A program made the position numbers and the translations under genes. A stretch of 64,000 nucleotides of DNA, taken from assembly GCF_000143415.4 (NCBI RefSeq), contig NW_003314265.1, forward strand, positions 736,944 to 800,943, written 5' to 3'. Shown piece after piece: positions 53,343-64,000 of the stretch (positions within the stretch are counted from its first letter, which is position 1; each line of letters begins with the position of its first letter). The DNA comes from Selaginella moellendorffii (Eukaryota; Streptophyta; Lycopodiopsida; Selaginellales; Selaginellaceae). The notes beneath the pieces were generated by a model, which did no database searches, was not told the origin of the DNA, and saw only the letters and a list, made by a program, of their open reading frames with translations.

Positions 53343-54869
53343 ATGGGCGTCGGCCAGAAGACTGTGCTGGCTGTGAAAAGCGTTTCTGCGGGATCAGAGG
53401 CCTGGAGCGAGGATAAGTTTCTTCCGGGAGACGTGATCGAGCAGCTCAGAACCGGAAGCCAGGTGGTTGCTGCTGTAAAATCTCCTTTTTCGGGAGGGAA
53501 GACTGGCTTTGGTCGAGAGCTCCGGAAACTTGCCTCTGCAAAAGAAAGGATCTATGTGAGAATTTCTCGGCAAGGGAGGAGGCTAGAAATCACTGCGTCT
53601 GTGGTTGCTGAGGAGTCTGTGCTTCGAAAGCATTATGCACTGGCAGATTATGAAGATAAGAGCTACACGGCCACCTTTATGGATGCTACTGAAGAGGAAT
53701 GCGCTCTTATTCAAGGTAAGGCCTTTGCGTTTTTAGCAGTTGCGTCGAATTTTCAACTCGCCAGTTTTTTTTTTTTTTTTTTTTCTTGACTTTTAGACCA
53801 GACGCAGAAGGTTTTAGAAGGCAGAGGCAAGTCCAGAACTTCCAACACACAGATGAGAGGCTGCGTTATTTCGTACGCGTGGCAACAAAAGATGCAGCAT
53901 TTTCTTCCTCCTCCAAATTCGTCAATTGTTTTCTCACTGCTCGTTATGCCGTTTAAGCAAGCTCAACTGGGAGCAGGTTACAACGATGTCGATGACACTT
54001 CAGCAAGAGCAATGGCGTGGCTGTCGGCTTCACAAAAGGTAGGAGTACCTATCATTTTTGTGAACATCCAAACAGAACCAATTCTCAGACAGGTAACTGC
54101 CTTTAGTAGCAAGTTAAAGTTTCTTAACAAAATTCTGTTTGCAGGGCTCGAGTGCCAGAGGATTTGGCGTGGCTGGTCAAGAAGAGGCATCGAGTGTTGC
54201 AAACTCGGGAAGCTATACTGTTCACGATGAGGCTGGAAGCGATATAGGGGTGCTGAGAGGAGTTCGTCTGTGGTTCGCTCCTGCTGCATCAGAGTTGGCA
54301 TTGAATCTTGTTCCACATGAAAGCGAAAGACTAGGCGTCGGCATCAGTCACACTGAGGAGGTATGTTGGATTTATTTGTTTTTACTGCTCTTTGTTTATA
54401 CGTCTAGAACTTCCAGGGGTTTCTCTACGTATCATCGGTCGAATCTGGAACTGCAGCCGACCGTGCTGGACTAAAGCAACTGCATGATTCCGGGCGTGCA
54501 GCCGGAAAGCTACTAGTGATTTCCCGGATTACTGGAAGAAAAGTCGCCCCCTGGATGGTGCAGTCCTCCGGCGCCATTCGCTGCTTCGACACGCTACTGA
54601 TCAGCGAGATCCTCTCCTTGCACAAGCAGTCACTGGAGCCGATCCAGATGTTCGTCATGCTGTGGAACGGCGTCGTCCTACTGCCGCGTGGAGCCGACGG
54701 CGTCGAGTCGGCACTCTCGTCCAGCGACTTCAGCAGCGACAGCCAGCGAGTTTCCAGGACAAGAACGAGCTCGAGCTCGTCAAGGGTGGTGAAGTGGCAG
54801 GACAGCGGCGACTCGGGCAATCACTGTTCCGTCCGTTACGAAAACGAGGATTTCTCCTTCAGCTTGTAG
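53343..54869 (+). CDS. Uncharacterised plant protein with a PDZ-like region
   Basis: Four exons (53343-53715, 53797-54092, 54145-54360, 54408-54869) give 448 residues. The N-terminus MGVGQKTVLAVKSVSAGSEA is followed by a region rich in Lys and Arg (KTGFGRELRKLASAKERIYV). Further on is RGVRLWFAPAASELALNLVP, and then a segment resembling a PDZ fold (GFLYVSSVESGTAADRAGLK, KLLVISRITGRKV). The C-terminus is serine-rich and ends NEDFSFSL. No signal peptide or membrane helix is seen. I cannot name the family; the PDZ similarity is pattern-based. The first intron contains a poly-T run of about 20 bases, a length-variable site. Confidence 0.7.
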
Positions 54870-55283
54870 ACGGGTGGTGGAGGCAGTGGAGGAGACAAGG
54901 ACATAAGAGACAGGGACAGAGATAGAGATGGATTGGTGGACGGTGCAGTGGGAGGATGATCGACCGACAAGTTTGACCGCAGTGGTGGTCACAGGTACAT
55001 TCAAGAATTTGATTCCTGGCAGCTTCTGGAAAGCAGGCGTGGGACCGTTTCCGGTCTGGGATCATGCAAAGACACGAGAATATAAAAAAAGGCTCGGCAC
55101 GATCAGATGATCAGATGGGATTTATCACCAGGCATGACGTTGGAGACTTATGCACACAAGAAATGGTTTCGTGTGGATTAGATGGAGAAACAATGATAAA
55201 CAATGCGCGGAGATGCCTTACGCTATAGACCAACCATTCACGGCAAATATCTTCTTCTGGCTTTGCCTTGCGTTGCGGTTGAG
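54870..55283. other. Convergent 3' intergenic region
   Basis: About 410 bp between the PDZ-like gene and the stop of the minus-strand ubiquitin-like gene. It begins with a GACAGGGACAGAGATAGAGATG purine-rich stretch, and holds no gene. Confidence 0.5.
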
Positions 55284-56170
55284 CTAAACCAACGACTTGA
55301 TGCCAGTGACGTAACTCCACCAGGATTTGGAGGTGGAAGAAGTCTTGGACTCTTCGCCGCAGCTGTTCTTGAGGGTAACAGGGCACAGGACGAAGTTCCG
55401 GGTTCCCATGTTGGCGATCCGATCATCTGGCTTGAGTGCTGACAAAACCAAGCGGCAGGAAACGTTTGGTAAGACTGACACTTCCACGAGCAGGAGAGAT
55501 GGAGCGAACCTTGGGAACTGAACTGAGAATCATACAGCTCGAACTCCCGCGTGCTACGACCGAGAGCTGGAACACGGCCTTCGTGTGCGTACTTGAGAAG
55601 CGCCATCTTGATCACCTCCTTGACGGTGGCGTCGCTGGTGACAACCATCCTCAGAGGGCCCGTGCTGCCGAGAACAGTCACAGTTACAAGGGTCTTCTTG
55701 GTATCAATCGGCATCCCCTGGAAGGAGAAGAAGGAGAAGCTTTGAGCGACGAAGAACCGGAAGAAAGAATGGAAGAAGAACCAGAAGAAGAAAGGTACCT
55801 GGAACTGATTGAAGAGCTGAACGAGTGCGAGATATGGAGTATCCTTGGTGCCGTCCTGCCGCTGCTGCTGCTGCTGCTGCTGCTGGGATGCGTCATGGAT
55901 CGACGCAGCGGACTGGGTCCGAGTGGCGACCTTGTCCATGAAAGCTTGGCCTTGGGCGGAGTCCCACGAGTAGGAGGAGCCGTAAGGCGGATGCACAGGA
56001 TGGTGTGGCCGTGGAGGTGGCAGCTTGGAAGATCTGGGAGTATGCGAGGAGCCATCCTTGTGTGGTGGGCTCTTCTTCCTCTTGCTCGGACAGCGCGAGG
56101 TGGATTGCGAGCGTGAGGAAGACGGCGACATGGACGACTTGGGTAACTTACGGGGCATAAGCTGCTCCAT
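55284..56170 (-). CDS. Plant ubiquitin-like-fold protein (DUF7054 type)
   Basis: Three exons (56170-55799, 55717-55510, 55438-55284) give 244 residues. Residues 1-124 are low complexity: Ser/Pro/Lys-rich with basic clusters (SKRKKSPPHKDGSS), a histidine/proline stretch and a glutamine run encoded by a CAG repeat (about 55858-55882). The conserved C-terminal domain reads KKTLVTVTVLGSTGPLRMVV, TVKEVIKMALLKYAHEGRVP, REFELYDSQFS, ALKPDDRIANMGTRNFVLCP and ends WSYVTGIKSLV. This fits a small plant-specific family with a ubiquitin-like fold. The biochemical role is unknown. The polyQ run may vary in length. Confidence 0.75.
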
Positions 56171-57023
56171 TCTTGGCCGCCGCCGCCGCCGCGAGCAAGA
56201 GGGTCACTGCTCGACGGAGTGGAGAGTGCAGCGACGAGCAGAGTCCTGGGAGACTGGCCGCTGGTGTGATCATCAGCCCGAGAGCTTGGGGATTGGATCC
56301 TGGCATAAAGTGGGAGCTGGGAATGCGTGCTCTCACGCAACAAGACACGGAAGGAATCGAGCGAGTAGCGAAGAAGACGAGGAGACCCAAACCCGAGAGA
56401 CCCTTTATCCTATGCGACTGGATGAGATCGAGCAAGCGCCAGTGGCCATAGCCAAGTTGCTGATTGCTTGCTCGAGGAAGGAGGAGGAGAAAGAGCCCTC
56501 TACGAGAATGGTTTGTGAGAAAGGGGAAAGAAGAATTATAAATGCGACTGCCACGTGTACCGCCGCCGGCGTTGCCGCGTGGACACGTCCTGTGACGTGG
56601 ATGCCCTCGTGGACAAAAACACTTGTTAGCGCCATTGGAAGCCACACACACGGTAACACGCTAATCGCTAGAGACCAAATGGAGAACGATCCAGCGATTG
56701 AGGGTTTTGGCAGTGTGTCGCTCGATCACAAATGGGCCAGGGGAAAGAATCTTAGCACGGACCGTTTGTTGCCTTGTTCCGATTAAATCGTGTATCACAC
56801 CAACATTGTCCTCTGTGGCGTGTCGGATCGATTGATTGGCCACTCATCCTACAAGGACGACGCAGTTTGGGCACTAGCGCGTGTAGGATTGAAGGACTCG
56901 CAAGACTCTCCAGTACCCGAGGTAGAAGACGACGCTTTTAGGGTTCTTGGCGATAAATTAGGGATTTGGAATATTCTCTAGGAAATATGCTTTGAGAGGA
57001 GGAGCCACAGGGAGGGCGGGGCG
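56171..57023. other. Divergent intergenic region
   Basis: About 850 bp between two divergent genes. It carries a TTTAGGGTT telo-box at 56937-56945, about 80 bp before the succinyl-CoA ligase ATG. A long + strand frame through 56025-56786 has no family similarity. Confidence 0.5.
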
Positions 57024-58581
<1,558 letters not shown>

Positions 58582-58678
58582 CAATGTCGATCGAGAGAGA
58601 GAGAGACAGAGACACGAGAAATAACACACTATTTTTTGTTCTCCATTTTTATAGAGTCATTAAATACACTGTTTTAGA

Positions 58679-59371
58679 TCAATGGTGGACGCTCTCCACA
58701 CGGATTGGAGAGAAGTAACCATTCCCAGTGATATGGGAGAGGATCTCTTGGATCGTGTTGTTTGTCTTCTTCACGCAGTTCTGGGTATGGATTTCCTTGG
58801 ACATCTCCCGGATCATGCGCACTTTCATCCCATCAAACTTGTACTTGAATAGCGTGCAAAAGTTTCCGCCTTCTTTGATTTGAACCCCATACCAGACTTT
58901 ATCTCCCCTAGATCTTCTAGAATTGCACAGATCCTCAAGGCGCCTCATCATGTGGCATCGCGTTCCGCCAATCACCACCAAGAGCTGGGCGTTCCTCTTG
59001 TCATGATCGTCGCAATCTCTTCTCTCCTGGACGCAGTAGAGCTCCTGGGTGAGGAGCGTGTAAAGCTCTTGAGCTCCAGCGCAGTGGAGGTAGTCCGGTG
59101 TCAGTAGCTTGGATGTCGGTCGCGGCCAGAAGTCATGGAAATCTTGATGCCAAGTGATATCTAACCCATCAATGTTACATGCTACCTGATTTTTCTTCGG
59201 GATGCCCACTACTTCCTGGAGGCGCTTTCTCTTTGGGGCCCCGGCCGCTTGTCCCTCCTCCTCTCGCTGCCTCTTCGTGTTCTTTCCCTTCCTGATCGCG
59301 TCGCTGTTACCTTTGGCGCTCTCCATCGCTGCCACGCTATAAGCTTTGGCCTTCTTGTCCACGCTCTCCAT
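58679..59371 (-). CDS. Unknown basic-N-terminus protein, copy 2 of inverted pair
   Basis: Intact single-exon ORF of 230 residues, clearly the paralogue of 7746-8399 in inverted orientation. It has a longer N-terminus (MESVDKKAKAYSVAAMESAK) because the first ATG is preserved here. Conserved blocks include GLDITWHQDFHDFWPRPTSK, AQLLVVIGGTRCHMMRRLED, GDKVWYGVQIKEGGNF and SHITGNGYFSPIRVESVHH. A TATAAATA box lies 33 bp upstream of the ATG on the same strand. It is 97 bp downstream of the succinyl-CoA ligase stop, so the two genes are convergent. No family is recognised. The identical C-termini of the copies argue for a constrained domain or recent duplication. Confidence 0.6.
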   Translation of the reverse strand: MESVDKKAKAYSVAAMESAKGNSDAIRKGKNTKRQREEEGQAAGAPKRKRLQEVVGIPKKNQVACNIDGLDITWHQDFHDFWPRPTSKLLTPDYLHCAGAQELYTLLTQELYCVQERRDCDDHDKRNAQLLVVIGGTRCHMMRRLEDLCNSRRSRGDKVWYGVQIKEGGNFCTLFKYKFDGMKVRMIREMSKEIHTQNCVKKTNNTIQEILSHITGNGYFSPIRVESVHH

Positions 59372-59403
59372 CGCTGATAATCCTTTTCGTCAAACCTAAG
59401 GGT

Positions 59404-59411
59404 CTATTTAT
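59404..59411 (-). promoter_or_regulatory. TATA box of copy 2 unknown gene
   Basis: TATTTATA on the + strand (TATAAATA on the gene strand), the counterpart of 7681-7688 in copy 1. Flanking bases (CCA before, GACCC after) are conserved too. Confidence 0.55.
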
Positions 59412-59457
59412 ATGGAACAAGAAAAGGCAATTCACGGAACCCACGGTTTAAGCCTTT

Positions 59458-60360
59458 TCAAGAAATTATGAGATAAAACTCACCAAGAAGGTGGCCTTGA
59501 GAAAAGAAAGACAGCAGCACTTGCAAGGGCTTGCCTTCCTTGTCTGTGAGAGCTTCATAAGCAGCTTGGATCCTCGAGGTTATGAGACATGACCTTCTAA
59601 TTTGTTGGCCATTGATCTCTATGACCTGGATCATCAGGAATTTTGCAAATTCACAGATGAAAATGATATGGAAAGCTAGTAAATACCAGTGTGAGCTCTC
59701 CCATTGTTCCCGTTGTCCACACCTATAGCATTGGAAGAATGTTCCATCTAGATGATACCTCATCTGCTGTGTGAAACTCTGTTAATGAAGATGTTATGGT
59801 CAGCAGTAATCTGGCAGAGGGTGTCAAAACACGTCCCTTTTTCACCATGAACTGTCAAACAGGAGAAATGATATAAATCTAGATTCACAAATCGGTTTGC
59901 CATCTTAAATATTTTTGTCTTTGTCCTTCTTTGCCACTTTGGCAGCCCTTGAGTCTGCTATGCTGAAAGACAAATCATTGAAAAGGACATCACAGAGAAA
60001 ACAGCTTTGCTTAAGTTTCTGAAGTATCTTGTTTATGGGCTAATAGCTTTCAGCCGAAGAGAATCAGGGGTAAATATTTCTGGTGCTGCCGCTGCCCAGC
60101 ACTGGAGCATGGAGTTCCTGGATGCTGGAAATTCGCGTCGAGGCCTTGATCCGGGCCGCCAGTACCACGACTTGGTCGTAAACGAAATTGCCATCTCTCG
60201 GGCAGCGGCATCGCCAACAAGAGCTCCATTCCATCCCCTTCCCGTGTGGCAGCATGAGGATTCCCTGTCCCAATGTTGCATTGATCCAGTCGTTGGCCAT
60301 GCAACCTGTTGGGAACTTCCCCTTGAAAACAGCAATCAAATCAAATTGTTATGGTGAATT
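59458..60360 (-). CDS. Unknown multi-exon gene in duplicated unit, copy 2 (structure approximate)
   Basis: Counterpart of 7141-7561 plus an extra segment. On the minus strand, several stretches resemble exons with GT-AG borders: an open region at about 60340-60060 (KFPTGCMANDWINATLGQGI, then MLPHGKGME), a lysine-rich exon with KKGRVLTPSARLLLTI near 59860, VWTTGTMGELTL near 59720, and VIEINGQQIRRSC continuing to RIQAAYEALTDKEGKPLQVL before a stop at 59458. I could not fix the first exon or every junction. The protein family is not recognised. Copy 1 lacks the 60036-60340 segment, so this copy is closer to the ancestral form. Confidence 0.35.
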
Positions 60361-61388
60361 TTCAAATTTATGAATTGTTTACAACAAGGGACACAATATA
60401 AGTTAAAAACCAAAAATGACACAAATGTGATTATGGGTATCAAAGGTTAATTGTATATAAAGCCTTTTTTAGATTTTTTTTTTTTACTGTTACAATGGCA
60501 AAAGATCAATATTATTTAACCCTTTATTATTTTCTGCCTAAACTAGTTTTAAACTGGTCTTCATGTGCATTTGGTTAGAAGAGTATAAGAATAAAATTCT
60601 TAAATGCTATTAGTCAAGCATATTTAATTTGGTTAGAAGAATTCATATTTTAATTTGCACTTGCTAGTGTTGGGAACCTTTATGATATTAAGTGTGATCT
60701 CTCAATAATAACTAAAGACACTTTTACTATAATTCCTTTATATGTTAGTTCATCTCAGTCTTATTAGTTATTTATGGAAAAGATCTAGATTTGTTAGTTA
60801 GGTGGAATGTAGAGATTAAACATGGTAGAGTTGTTCTCACATCTAAATTTATAAATTAATATCATTTCATATTTAATAAGTTTTCATGATTGAATTGGAA
60901 GCCCAAAACGTGCAGGGGTTCTAAATATATAATAGAGATAGTAGGTAAATTAAATATACTCGACCAACTTGAAGCATAGTCTAGCTTCTGCTTATGTTTG
61001 TCCTCGTTTTGAGTCTGACTTAAATTTAACCCTAAACTCCATACCATATTAACTGATAAAATGTATGTATCCTCACAATAACCCACCAATATACCAAAAT
61101 AACACTAAATTTCATTTAGTTTTGTTTTGTCTTGGCATTAAAATGTTAGATACTTTAAAACTATTCTAATATCACTTTGTGCTTCTATTCTTCTGAGTAA
61201 GTTGACGTGAAACATATAATGCATCTTCTCTATCTCATAAGAAAGTTTGAGACAGTAAGCCACTTTATTGATTCATCTTTGGGTTGAACATTTAGGAGTC
61301 ATTTTAACTTTTTTACTCATTAGCTGTATATTTGAGATTTGGGCTCCATTTCTTTATTTAATAACCTAAAGCCTTAAACTTTGGTTCC
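60361..61388. other. AT-rich spacer before second retrotransposon
   Basis: About 1 kb of AT-rich DNA with no coding signal. The left end (to about 60420) still matches copy 1 at about 6930-6980, so it belongs to the duplicated unit. Confidence 0.6.
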
Positions 61389-63113
61389 TGTGAGACACAA
61401 AATCCCTAGGCCCCAAAGTAGAGCCGGAGGGGTGCCACGTGGTAGTGGCCGAAGTGAAAACCAAACGAGCGTAACACGTTTGGACTAAAAGCTCTGCCTT
61501 GAAAGGTCGAGAGCGGGAGTGGAACCCCTAACAAAGTGCTTGAGGAATGAGCACAAAGCGAACCATAAGCGAGGCTCCAAAAAGGGACCCAAAAAGGACT
61601 AACACATGACACGTGGAAGTGTCCGAGATGGACCCGAGTTGGAGTCCGAAGTGGAGTCTGAGAAGGACCCGAGATGAACCCAAGATGAACCCGAGATGGA
61701 GTCCGAGATGGAGTTCGAGATGGACCCGAGATGGAGTCCGAGATGGATTCCGAAATGGAGTCCGAGATGGACCCGAGATGGAGTCCGAGATGGACCCGAG
61801 ATGGACCCGAGATGGAGTCCGAGATGGACCCAAGATGGAGTCCGAGATGGAGTCTGAGATGGACCCGAGATGGAGTCCAAGATGGAGTCCGAGATGGAGT
61901 CCGAGATGGACCCGAGATGGAGTCCGAGATGGACCTGAGATGGAGTCCGAGATGGACCCGAGATGGAGTCCGAAGTCGAGACCGAGACCGGGACCAAGAC
62001 CGGGACCGAGACCGAGACCGAGATCGGGACCGAGACCAAGACCAAGGCCGAGGCCGAGACCGAGTCCGAGCCCGAGTCCGAGTCCGAGTCCGAGTCCGAG
62101 TCCGAGTTTGAGTCTGCGAGGGTGAAAGCCCAAAGCGTTCGTTTCCCAGACCCTGGGGGGTTTGGTGAGCTCCAAAAGTATAGTGGGGGGGAGGACTGCA
62201 GTGGAGCCAGTTTGGCCAGGAAAGGCCAGTTTGGCCCAGGAAGGCCGGACCCAGTGTTGGGTGATGAGCTGCCCACTGGGAAGTCCAAGACTAGAGTGAA
62301 CACGGACCGACAAGCGGGGTAACTTGGTGAAGTGTTCAAGAGCCGGCTCTAGTTCCCCCGGGAGATCGACTGGCCGATGCTCCCAGTCCAAGTGTGGGTG
62401 GCACTACCTACTTGGATACCTGTCGTGGCTCAACAAAACCTCGCTCTAAGCCCATGGCTAGAGCACCTAAAGGCGAAAGGCGGGGAGAGTACCCATGAGG
62501 CTTGCGTAAGGCCACGGTGTTCCGAAATGTTGTCCCAAAGTCCCAAACGGTGAAAGGGAAGAGGAGTAGGCCTCTAATGCAGTGACCAAGGATACGGTCA
62601 CATGGTGAGGAAGTCCCAAAGGATAGTGGGACTTAGCGGTCAGGCCTGCGGGCCTTGATCCAGTGGCAGTGTTGGCGAACACGGCCATAAACTAAAAGGG
62701 ACTTGGTGGGGACTGGAAAAGAGTTGTCGGGGAAGGCTATTCCCCATGTCTGCGGGCATCCTAAGGATGCTAAGGAGTAGATCTGGGATGATCGCTCATG
62801 GACGGACGGCCCAGTTTTTGAGAGACGGGATTATGATGCAGGTGGTGTTAGACCACCGGTGTGACCAAGGTGAATGGGCATGGCCTAGCATAATGGGCTG
62901 GTATGTCGGTGGTACCTTAGGGTGTCGGTCATGGGATCGGACACATGGAGCACTTGGACCAAGTGCAAAGGTTGAGTGGCATGGATGCCATTCTCAGGGC
63001 TGGCAAACCCCAAGTCCTAACTGGGACTTATGGAGGTTGTGAATGAGACTCCTCCAAGTGGTCGAAGGTGCAGTTAAGTGACTAAAGTAAAATGGAAAAA
63101 TTAGTCGCTTACA
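61389..63113 (+). repeat. Predicted long 5' LTR (about 1.7 kb)
   Basis: TG at 61389 and CA at 63112-63113, with imperfect inverted ends TGTGAG/CTTACA. It is GC-richer than the DNA to its left and contains a minisatellite at 61620-62110. It cannot be verified without the 3' LTR. Confidence 0.65.
61620..62110. repeat. Minisatellite of GAGATGGACCCGAGATGGAGTCC-like units inside LTR
   Basis: About 490 bp made of 6-base words in shifting order: GAGATG, GACCCG, GAGTCC, then GAGACC/GGGACC and finally a pure GAGTCC run. The array grades from one word pair to the next, as in slippage-driven growth. Both strands lack stops, which produces long spurious frames. Confidence 0.95.
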
Positions 63114-63116
63114 ATT

Positions 63117-63128
63117 TGGTATCGGAGC
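63117..63128 (+). other. Primer binding site for initiator-Met tRNA
   Basis: TGGTATCGGAGC differs by one base from TGGTATCAGAGC, the usual complement of the 3' end of plant initiator tRNA-Met. It lies three bases after the LTR end. Confidence 0.8.
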
Positions 63129-64000
63129 TGTTCTTTAGTCCGACTTTTATTGGTGCTCAAGTATATCACCATTGATGTTGGCATCGGAAGGTCCTAGGAG
63201 TGGGTCTATCCTGGAGAAGTAGCATGTCGAGAGGACATGGCTCTCCACTCAAGTTCATGCGTGAACTTGGGCACAATGTGGTGGATAGAAAAGGGTCAAT
63301 AATGGAACGACTTTGGGATCTTGAGAACAGTATAAGGTCTCCTCAGAGAGTTGAGGATGTGATCCAAATGAGCGTTTGACGCAGCAAACGGGCTAACGTA
63401 GTTGTGATAAATAACTATAGTTGGGATCACGGGAAATATGTAGACTCCAAAACAATAAAGGAGTCACAAGATTATCCTCATATAGTTAAGGTTGGTGCTC
63501 CTGAATGTGAGACCAGAGGTAATGACCGTGGCAGGTCAAATACGGAAGAGGACTCAAGTCCTTGAAATGGTAGCCGGGGCTACCTTTAATAAATGCTGGA
63601 ACAACCCAAGGAGTTGGGGGGTGTACTTAGAGATGAGTTGGTATTCTCATCACATGGACAAGTAGTCATAAGGGGCAAAGGTTGCCCCCAGAGAACAAAA
63701 TCAAGTGTCAGAGTAACACTTGTGAAAATAGTCCTTTTGAGTAGGACAGGAATGCAAGAAGTGTATTCTAGTGAGCTAGTGCCTCACAAGTAAGACCTTA
63801 CAGGTCTGTGGATTAACCAAGTCTAAAACTGTTGGATGACTCAAGTAGAGTCAAGGGATGGTCCTAAAAGGACTGATGGAAGCATTTGGACTGAAGTGTG
63901 TTGTACCCCACGAAGGATGGGGGGGGATCATAGGATCCAAGGATAAGAACAGAGGGTATCTCATCGATGGCAAAATGTGCCATGCTAAAGTTGTGGGAAA

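Larger units (their letters stand above)
61389..64000 (+). mobile_element. 5' part of a second LTR retrotransposon, continues beyond window
   Basis: A long terminal repeat (61389-63113) starting TGTGAG and ending CTTACA is followed after three bases by TGGTATCGGAGC, one mismatch from the common initiator-Met tRNA primer site. Orientation is therefore + strand and the body runs off the right edge. The internal part seen here contains only short frames, for example 63224-63379 (MSRGHGSPLKFMRELGHNVV and MERLWDLENSI), which may be the start of a decayed gag. No RT or integrase lies in the window, so the superfamily is undecided. LTR borders rest on the TG/CA ends and the primer site; the second LTR is needed to confirm them. 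Confidence 0.75.

Noticed and set aside
56025-56786. 253-codon + strand ORF
   Set aside because: The left part is antisense to the ubiquitin-like gene, composition is unlike a protein family, and no homologous block was recognised.
61528-62391. Long ORFs on both strands (GLGLGL-, DSDSDS- and RWSPRW-rich)
   Set aside because: They are by-products of the stop-free 6-base minisatellite; all frames are open and the sequence is low complexity.

Overview
The window is nuclear DNA of a land plant, most likely a lycophyte of the Selaginella type (inference). The evidence is a set of plant-type genes (organellar DNA polymerase I, SAWADEE-homeodomain protein, TGD2, VAP27, G-lectin receptor kinase, phytocyanins), very short introns (mostly 45-70 bp), very tight gene spacing (often 90-150 bp), and IFT46, a cilium gene expected only in plants with swimming sperm. 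Exon coordinates were assigned by hand from splice signals and reading-frame continuity. For most multi-exon genes the exon lengths sum to a whole number of codons.

Layout. 1-4.6 kb: 3' part of an organellar DNA polymerase, then IFT46. 4.6-15.6 kb: AT-rich, gene-poor block holding a compound TG/TA microsatellite, copy 1 of an unknown two-gene unit, and a complete but inactivated Ty3/gypsy element with 174-bp LTRs. 15.6-30.7 kb: dense gene island with tRNA-Val(UAC), serine carboxypeptidase, an unknown acidic protein, a plant Cdc14/SIN-component protein, a SAWADEE-homeodomain (SHH) protein, a membrane protein ending in a U-box, and eIF5B. 31-41.8 kb: two phytocyanins on either side of a MIF-like tautomerase and L-2-hydroxyglutarate dehydrogenase, then VAP27, a degenerate receptor kinase and a Gfo/Idh/MocA oxidoreductase. 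41.9-58.6 kb: FAM91, an unknown poly-Ala/poly-Glu protein, SmG, TGD2 head-to-head with a predicted plastid protein, a PDZ-like protein, a ubiquitin-like DUF protein and succinyl-CoA ligase alpha. 58.7-60.4 kb: copy 2 of the unknown unit, inverted relative to copy 1. 60.4-64 kb: AT-rich spacer and the 5' end of a second LTR retrotransposon, whose long LTR (about 1.7 kb) contains a minisatellite and is followed by an initiator-Met-type primer binding site.

The genes are mainly housekeeping and independent of one another: translation, splicing, mitochondrial metabolism, membrane contact sites, plastid lipid import and vesicle tethering. The most unusual items are IFT46 in a vascular plant, the inverted duplicated unit of unknown function, a membrane/zinc-ribbon/U-box fusion, a receptor pseudokinase, three apparent GC-AG introns, and a palindromic pair of telo-boxes in a 119-bp bidirectional promoter.
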